DNA of 64,000 nt, from positions 176,321-240,320 of the forward strand of contig JASJFT010000052.1 in assembly GCA_030770425.1 (NCBI GenBank), in the 5' to 3' direction. Position numbers and translations under genes: made by a program. Under the pieces are notes generated by a model that was given only the letters and a program-made list of their open reading frames with translations, had not been told where the DNA came from and searched no databases. Below, in pieces: positions 57,991-64,000 of this stretch (positions are counted from its first letter, which is position 1; the number at the start of each line of letters is the position of its first letter). Origin of the DNA: Darksidea phi (lineage: Eukaryota > Ascomycota > Dothideomycetes > Pleosporales > Lentitheciaceae).

Positions 57991-58986
57991 TTGCACTCGG
58001 ACACCAGGATCTATATGATCAGCCAGAACGTAACGAATCAAACTGTACATGTTCGTATTGGCGGCCTTAAACCTTATTCTGGAGGCTTGTTCTTGCTTCC
58101 ATTGCTGCCACGATATCTGCTAAGTTGGAAAGGCTTATGGCTTGATATACGCACAAGCTGAGCTATGAAATTCTCGGTTTATTTTTCACGGCAATATTCA
58201 CATCCAAGGTTCGTGCGGTTATGCGAAGGGTGTAGTGCTGTTCTACCGACGTGTGCATAACCGTTCTCATTATCAGTCGTTGGATGGGTTGACATTTGAG
58301 GCCTAAGGGCCCTGCAATCGGAGCAGACTTCTTGAGATCCACCAAGACGCCCAGAGGGGGCGGAAACTAGACTCTCCACATTGATATTGATACCGCTTTA
58401 GGACAGTTGCCTCGTTCACACTGCCTCAACAATAAATGATGCTGTGACACCTCCCAAACGATAAAAATAAGCCTCCAACCTCTAGTTCCTGTGCGTCACC
58501 CGAGCTTAGCCAAGGGTTGAGAAATCTCGTGGGCTACTGATAATTGATCCCATTGATGGCCGCAACCAGGGTGGTGATGCCCGTGAATAAACAACGGGCA
58601 TCAACCCCCATGATCAGCCCTGAGTAGAAGGCTTACCACGGCTCAGCGTGAGTGGTGAAGTTTGAGAGTGATTTGCGACGTGTTAGCTAGTAGCTCACAC
58701 CAACAGCATCAACGGATTTTGGCCCCGCTGTGCATACCATGCATGGTGGTCGACGCTGGGAGGGGTTGACCAAAGTGGGGCCTCTAACAAGAATATCATA
58801 CGGTAACTCTACTCAGTGCTACAGCATACATGCTGCGTATTTGTGACATGATCCAATATACAGCTCCCGAGGATATATAAGTCGATGATGAGGGACGTTT
58901 GTGGACCACCGTGAGCCAGTTGACAGAGCTTGACCTTGCAAGACCACATCTTTCTAACCAAATCCTCGAAAGCAAGATCGGCTAAA
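57991..58986. other. Intergenic region upstream of the repeat-peptide gene
   Basis: No gene is supported. It holds the TATA box at 58874 and the 5' leader of the following gene. Confidence 0.4.
58874..58880 (+). promoter_or_regulatory. TATA box of the repeat-peptide gene
   Basis: TATATAA lies 113 bp before the ATG at 58987. This is a sensible distance for a fungal promoter with a leader of about 80 nt, and supports + strand transcription of the repeat region. Confidence 0.45.
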
Positions 58987-59334
58987 ATGCGTTTCGTCCA
59001 TATCATTTAGTTTGCGAGCACGGTGCTAGCCCTGCCACAAGGCAGCCTCAAGCCAGGTATTACCATTCCCATAGCTCCCTGTATTAGATGCTGACTTAGC
59101 ATATTCACCGATGGGATGAGGCTCTGTGATGACGCTGATGATCTTATCACCAATGTCTGGTCCGAGAGCAACCCAAGCAACGCTCCTCGTGACACTACTA
59201 CGGACGCCGACGATATGATCAACAACGTCTGGTTAGAAAGCAGCCCCAGCAATGCCCCGCACCGCCGTGACGATGCTGACGACCTGATCAACAATGTCTG
59301 GTCCGAGAGCAACCCTGCCAACTCTCCTAACTAA
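58987..59334 (+). pseudogene. Secreted tandem-repeat peptide precursor candidate, interrupted
   Basis: From ATG 58987 the frame encodes a typical short signal peptide (MRFVHII, then FASTVLALPQ), but codon 8 is TAG. A 43-bp intron-like segment follows (59057-59099, GTATTA...CTGACTTAG). Then a frame opens from 59116 to 59334 that encodes three units: DADDLITNVWSESNPSNAP, a second with MINNVWLESSPSNAP, and a third ending NPANSPN. The units are 72, 69 and 63 bp. Between units many differences are third-position synonymous, which indicates past selection on this frame. Dibasic HRRD and RD join the units, compatible with Kex2-like processing. Using the intron would leave the repeats out of frame, so either the 5' part is broken or translation starts at 59116 without a signal. 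Confidence 0.5.
59131..59334 (+). repeat. Threefold coding tandem repeat (72/69/63 bp)
   Basis: Units at 59131-59202, 59203-59271 and 59272-59334, each with AACAA(C/T)GTCTGG-like and AGCAACCC-like blocks. Lengths are all multiples of three. Confidence 0.9.
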
Positions 59335-59354
59335 GAGTTCAATAACCGAAAGGC

Positions 59355-59941
59355 TTATAATGACACATTCGGGTGATAATGGATGGGATGCGATAGATGG
59401 GATGGTGAAGGAAACAAAAGTGACTGGGGTCTAAATGGCGTTGCAAGCGGACGCAAGCGCTTACATAAGATACTTCTAACTGCTCCTAAGTCCGTATAGT
59501 AGGCCGCTGTCGAGTCTCGAACGCTTTGTAAAGCTTTGAATTTATCTAGTAACTCTTCTCCGCCCATGCCGCTCAGTGCCATTGCCACAAAGATGTCCAG
59601 ATTATCGAGATCACTACTAGCATCGACTTGAACCTACTCCTAGTGGAGATGTGAGCGAGTGGAAAGGATCGGTGTGAAAAAGCTCGTACCTCGACTCCTA
59701 GTGGAATTACAGCACGGGCTACGCGAGCCAGGCTTTGTATCTCCTTGTATAGTTTCCGTACGTTTTCTGGTACATCTGCAGGCGACTTGGCCATTTTCGA
59801 GGATACTTTCTTCTCCGCAGTCTTAAGATCGATCATTCTCATGGTTGGGCTGCGAGATCGCGCCCTCGACCTAGTTGACTCGGAGACAGGATATTGACAA
59901 GGCTGGCCGGCCCATGTCTTTCCTCTCGAAGTTTTCGCCAT
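59355..59941 (-). CDS. Hypothetical small protein
   Basis: Exons on the minus strand: 59941-59690 and 59633-59355 (176 aa), joined in frame by a 56-bp GT-AG intron. The N-terminal third is basic with an RSRARSRS stretch. The central part is helical and amphipathic (PENVRKLYKEIQSLARVARA). It continues across the splice into VQVDASSDLDNLDIFVAMALSGMGGEELLDKF, given here as two adjoining helices. The last 40 residues look like read-through of a further intron beginning near GTAAGC (about 59473), so the 3' end is uncertain. No family recognised. It converges on the repeat-peptide gene, with only about 20 bp between their ends. Confidence 0.45.
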
Positions 59942-60760
59942 CAGATGTGTTTGATTGTTGGGACCAATTCCGGCATATGCACCTCATGCAGTGCTGAAGC
60001 GGGTGCAAGGGGAGCGGCCGGACTTGAAGCCGGTTTGCGTCCGACACGCCTTAGCCGTGGTGCGGCATTCAGGTCCACAACATACTTCACTGCTTGCGCT
60101 TTCTTCGTTGTATCCTCTGCCTTCCTCGCGGCGATTCTACTCGACTTCTTCAATGGCGATCTCGGGGTCTGGGATATGTCGCATGTAGAGCTGGGTTTGT
60201 TCGGGACTCGCCGTCCCCTGTGTAGATGCGGATTGTTCGGCGGGTCGTTCTCTCCGAGTGCAGCGCATTTTCGATTTGGTTTGTAATAGGATACAGGCGG
60301 AGTGGGAGGATGTGACGGTGGTAGTCGAGTCTACGTGGATGCTAGGTGCTGCCTTTGAGGCTTCTGTAGGAGTCGGTAGGAATCTGCGAGTCCGGCGGTG
60401 GCTCGGAATCACCGCCAGCGACGAGGACTGCCGCAAGCCATGAATGCGCACGAATCATGGGCACATCTTTGAGGATAAGGATGGCGGAGAGTGCAACAGA
60501 TGCGTGGAAGAAGTGGGAGAGTGGAGAGAAGTTGCAGTGTGAATGGGGGAGCAATGTAGCGATGATGCTTCTGTGCCAGTTGCCGGTCCAGCAACTGCCA
60601 AGCCCTCTCGGCTGTCCGGTTATTCCGCGCCGCGAGATCTTTTCTGATATACGCCTTTGACATATATTGCCCGGCCTTTCGTAGGGTCTGGAGGGGAGAC
60701 ACTATTAGTTAGTGAGAAGTACGTTGAGGCGAAAGTTTGAAAGAGCTCACTGCCATGGTC
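59942..60760 (-). other. Possible multi-exon hypothetical gene, structure unresolved
   Basis: Minus-strand frames 60702-60409 (containing MSKAYIRKDLAARNNRTAER), 60451-60137 and 60153-59941 (MKKSSRIAARKAEDTTKKAQ) look protein-like in turn. I could not join them with consensus splice sites that preserve frame. A start at 60756 (MAVSSFKLSP) with a GTACTT donor is possible. Confidence 0.25.
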
Positions 60761-60938
60761 AACGAGAGAAGCCAATGATCTGGTGCGAACGTAGTCTCGT
60801 CATCAAAAAGATATTTGTTTAATTCGCTACCTAAAGAGACAGCACATTCATTTTACAAGACACCAATATATCACCCTATATAAAAAACGCATGCCAAATT
60901 GCACTCTGAGAAAAAAGGATTAGATTAAAAAAGATGAA

Positions 60939-61849
60939 TCATTCCCAAAAACAGACGATTCGACACTCAATGCTCTCTCGCGGCGGCAAATTTGCTGTAC
61001 CAGGAAGCATGAACGCAGTATGAGGGCACCTCCAACCTGGCAGATTTTGTTTGGTGTCGTAGCCCTTAAAAACCACTAACTCGAATGGTTGCATCTCAGA
61101 CATATAATACCATTGATGCTGCTCCTCAATACTGCCATGCGACATCACATAATTGCCTGAATTGATACCACTGCGGAAGGTGCGAGCTCTTAACTGAAAA
61201 TCCGAATCTGGCACTGTTGTGACATCGGCCACAGCAAGAGGATCTTTCTTGAGTGTCGCAATAGGTCGCCAAGCCCCCAAGAAGCAGAAACGTGAGCTGG
61301 TATTGTAGAGCTTTGCTATGTCCGGAGGTAGGGCGATTTCTTTTTTGGTACCCTCCATAAGTTCTGGTACACCACAATAATCAACATGCGGATGCCCGGA
61401 AGGGATGTTTTGCCAGCGGCCGTCCCCATCTAAGATTCCTCGGTCGGATGGCGCGAAATGCTTTCGAATCACGTGGTTAAATACATGCACTACATGTGCT
61501 CCGGTCCTATCATTCTCAGTATGCTCCTGCAACGTAAACTATTGTAGTAAAAGTACATTTTCTTTATCAGTCCTTCGAGCTCGGGATAATACTCTCGCAT
61601 TATGATCCCATCGTCGTCCGTGTTTCTTCGCTTTTCAGCTAATTTGACAAACTGAAATCCATTAATGTCGAGATCAAACTTTTTCTCGAGGCCCCGGACG
61701 TCGTGGATTGTCATTGCCCTAGTGTAATCATCCCCAACGCCTAGAAAACGAGGTTTCCAGGCACTGGTTTCTATCACTTCTCCTGTAGCGGGAAAATAGT
61801 TGATGTCAGCTATGACATCTCGGGAGTTGGAGTTTGTGCTCTGCTCCAT
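60939..61849 (-). CDS. AsaB/CmcJ-NvfI-like hydroxylase/desaturase
   Basis: Exons on the minus strand: 61849-61557 and 61506-60939 (286 aa), joined so that the conserved TGAHVVHVFNH is in frame. Family hallmarks in order: INYFPATGE near the start, TIHDVRG, FDLDINGFQFVKL, YYPELE, the metal-binding region GAHVVHVFNHVIR and HVDY, FLGAWRPI, HQWYYMSEM, PHTAF and the C-terminal RESIECRIV. Members such as AsaB act as Fe(II)/2-oxoglutarate-type hydroxylases or desaturases in fungal secondary metabolism. The length matches the family. The first ATG is used; the frame is open further upstream to 61996 without an ATG. It appears intact, unlike the UstYa-like and dehydrogenase neighbours. Substrate unknown. 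Confidence 0.85.
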
Positions 61850-62730
61850 TGCGAAGCGGAAAGGCCCTGTAGCGGACAGGTCGAAACTGTCAGAGGTCCG
61901 TCGGGTTACGCTGAGCGCCGTCGGCTGTTGTAGAGCGCCGTAGGGATTGGCGACTGAATACTTGTAGATACGAGGCTTGCTACGCGCAATTGTCAATTAA
62001 GTCCAAGGTAAGCGACTCCGGTGTACAATCTCCCTTGACGCGTGAGAGAGAATAAAGAGCCGAATGCTCTCACACATAGGGTTACCAGTGGCTTTATGGG
62101 AACCGAAACTAGGCTACGCGCGGACCTTGTGTGAAAGTGGGGCAGCCTTAGCTACCCCGCACCGTCATCCGTAAAACGAAGGTTGCCCCGTGCAGGCCAA
62201 GGCCACGAACAGGGTACAGTTATAACCCAGCAGTGACTAAGCTAACCTTTCTTCGCGCATTGAAAGTACCGACCTCCGACATTTATGCTTCTTATGCAGC
62301 ACCTACCTTTGTTCGCGCTATGCGGAGAAGAAAGTCCGCCTTTGAACCAGCTCAACCGACGGCTGACAAATGGAGGTACATGACATCCGTACGATGGTCA
62401 TCATCACGATTGTTTTTCTATACCTGTCACTAATCAAAGATTCTTACCCATTTTACCTCGCATCGGCACGCTTGGCAGTTGCGGATGCAAGTCTGATTGG
62501 TGCTAGTGCGAGGAGCCCTGAAGCCATGGCTTAACACAATTTGACTTGACAACATCATTGCAAGCAAATGAAAAGAGATCTATTTCTCAGCAGAGTTTGA
62601 TTTCAAATCATATCTCCTTTAAATGGCAGCCCGGGCCGACAAATTGCGAGATAAGTGCCTACCTCTACACACCCAACCTAGCAGATCATTACCTCGCAAG
62701 TAGATCAGCGTCTCTTGCTCTCCGCCCAAA
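61850..62730. other. Divergent promoter region between the AsaB-like and MBL-fold genes
   Basis: No gene is supported. The two flanking intact genes point away from each other, so a shared regulatory region is likely. Confidence 0.4.
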
Positions 62731-63765
62731 ATGAAGCTCCCATTGTTCTCTCTCACTCTCTTGTCTGGCCTCGCCCTAGGCCAAACCTCTCATCTCGGAG
62801 AGCTCAACGAAACCTTTGACCCACTCCCGACAACTGCCGAAGGCCCTACGATTCCGCCTTCTGGTTTCCTCACGTTGCCTCTCGGCTTTGGCACGTATGC
62901 TGTCCTTGATGGATTCTACCAAGCAATGTTCGTTGTATCGACTGAAGGCGTAATCGTCATTGACGCTCCTCCAACAACGGATATGAACTTGGTGTTCGCA
63001 ATTGGCAACGTAACAGACAAGCCAATTACCCACATGATATACAGTCATGCGCATTCTGATCATATTGGATCCGCCTTCCGTTTTGCTAGCCCGCATGTCG
63101 ACATCATCGCACACGAACAAACCCTCCGTCTCCTCCAAGAGGTACCACCAGACCCATTCCGACCATTACCGAAGACAACCTTCAGAAAGGACTTCAATCT
63201 TGTCGTCGGAAACCAGACCGTTCAGTTATCATACAAGGGCGAGAATCATAGCCCTGGAAATATCTTCATTTACATGAAAGCAGCAAAGGCCCTCATGCTC
63301 GTTGATGTGGTCTTTCCTGGTTGGATTCCATTTTCAGAGCTGGCGGTGTCAACGAATATTCCCAAATGGATTAAGGCGCATGAAGAGATTCTCAGCTTCG
63401 ACTTTATGCACTATATCGGCGGGCACTTGAACCGAATCGGAACTCGAGAGGATGTTCTCACGCAGCAAGACTACGTCAATGATCTGTTTGAAAACTGTAA
63501 TGCGACTATCTCCCTGTCAGCGACCAATGATCCTCTCCTGGGTGCTAACAATATCCTTGGCTCTGTCCTAAAGAATAACCCAGGGAATGGTTGGGCACAG
63601 TTTAAGGTTTACCTCGATCTCGTTGCGGAACGTTGTGCGAATATTACTAACGAGAAATGGAGCACCATTCTAGGCGGAGCGGATGTCTTTGGATTTGAAA
63701 ATGCATATGCCATGGTGGAAGCCTTAAGAATCCATTACGACGTCTTGGGGCCATTCAGGGGCTGA
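62731..63765 (+). CDS. Secreted metallo-beta-lactamase-fold hydrolase
   Basis: A single exon of 344 aa. A classic signal peptide (MKLPLFSLTLLSGLALGQ) is followed by the MBL fold. The zinc ligands are all present: HAHSDH (His106, His108, Asp110, His111), His173 in ENHSPGN, Asp192 in LMLVDVVFPG and His232 in IGGHLNRIG. There are several N-glycosylation sequons, e.g. NET, NVT, NQT and NAT. The protein is probably extracellular or vacuolar and hydrolyses a lactone, ester or lactam; in fungi such enzymes often sit beside metabolite genes for self-protection or tailoring. The frame is clean and the coding end is well before the poor-quality tail of the window. Confidence 0.9.
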   Translation: MKLPLFSLTLLSGLALGQTSHLGELNETFDPLPTTAEGPTIPPSGFLTLPLGFGTYAVLDGFYQAMFVVSTEGVIVIDAPPTTDMNLVFAIGNVTDKPITHMIYSHAHSDHIGSAFRFASPHVDIIAHEQTLRLLQEVPPDPFRPLPKTTFRKDFNLVVGNQTVQLSYKGENHSPGNIFIYMKAAKALMLVDVVFPGWIPFSELAVSTNIPKWIKAHEEILSFDFMHYIGGHLNRIGTREDVLTQQDYVNDLFENCNATISLSATNDPLLGANNILGSVLKNNPGNGWAQFKVYLDLVAERCANITNEKWSTILGGADVFGFENAYAMVEALRIHYDVLGPFRG

Positions 63766-63856
63766 TGTTAGAGGCATTTGGTTAACAAGTAATGTCAACC
63801 TGAGCATTTAACGAAGTTCGGAGAGCGAGATAAGAATTTAACGTTCCGGTGCGTTT

Positions 63857-63903
<47 letters not shown>

Positions 63904-64000
63904 TTTTTACCAAAAAAAAAAATTAATTGGGATTTTTAAAAAAAAAAAAAAAAAAAATAATTTTTTATAAAATTTAAAAAAATTAAAATTTTAAATAAAA
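63766..64000. other. Low-complexity contig end
   Basis: From about 63860 the sequence is almost only T and A homopolymers. It looks like a poor contig end and should not be interpreted as telomere or promoter. Confidence 0.85.

Noticed and set aside
59007..59321. Minus-strand ORF of 104 codons across the repeat-peptide gene
   Set aside because: Repetitive hydrophobic translation; unit differences are synonymous in the + frame, and the TATA box and signal-like start are on the + strand.
63860..64000. Telomere or AT-rich regulatory island at the window end
   Set aside because: Irregular A/T homopolymers without TTAGGG-type repeats; reads as poor-quality sequence.
1..64000. tRNA or rRNA genes
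   Set aside because: No cloverleaf with A and B boxes or rRNA signature was noticed by eye; a tRNAscan run would settle it.

Overview
The window is nuclear DNA of a filamentous ascomycete (Pezizomycotina; Dothideomycetes is my best guess). Evidence: genes carry short 44-90 bp GT-AG introns, coding GC is near 50 %, and fungus-restricted families occur (Zn2Cys6 regulator, UstYa-like/DUF3328, AsaB/CmcJ-like oxygenase, FHA-kinase, PHO84-type permease, Sos7). TpA-rich, CpA-poor relics look like repeat-induced point mutation (RIP). All exon models are mine, built by joining frames at splice consensus sites. Most complete models give a coding length divisible by three.

Layout. 0.1-2.7 kb: ubiquitin-like/C2H2 protein. 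3.8-5.1 kb: PARP-like ADP-ribosyltransferase. 5.1-9.0 kb: no confident gene. 9.0-11.0 kb: cytochrome P450. 11.6-14.0 kb: fungal membrane-anchored protein of unknown role. 14.7-16.5 kb: MFS transporter. 16.5-19.8 kb: simple repeats and one doubtful ORF. 19.8-21.9 kb: phosphate permease. 22.2-27.6 kb: two paralogous RRM genes with duplicated upstream DNA, 286-bp tandem repeats and a RIP-like block. 27.7-34.1 kb: conserved housekeeping block (splicing-factor-like RS protein, kinetochore Sos7, cytochrome b561-like protein). 35.8-38.3 kb: Zn2Cys6 regulator. 38.3-44.3 kb: gene-poor, with an N gap and poly-G tracts. 44.4-46.3 kb: broken SRPK-like kinase and a 50-bp inverted repeat. 48.4-51.2 kb: zinc-finger remnant, AT-hook protein, RIP-scarred transposase fragment. 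51.4-53.3 kb: FHA-kinase.

54.6-63.8 kb looks like a metabolite-type locus: UstYa-like remnants, a broken aldehyde dehydrogenase, a short gene coding for a threefold 21-24 residue repeat behind an interrupted signal peptide, a small hypothetical gene, an apparently intact AsaB-like oxygenase and an intact secreted metallo-beta-lactamase-fold hydrolase. UstYa proteins, tandem-repeat secreted precursors and oxidases are the hallmarks of fungal RiPP clusters, so this may be a decaying one. That reading is inference.

A dispersed repeat family, recognised by shared blocks, occurs at about 3.3, 22.2, 24.0-24.8, 26.6, 30.3-31.1, 43.9 and 47.1 kb. The last ~150 bases are homopolymer-rich and look like a poor contig end.
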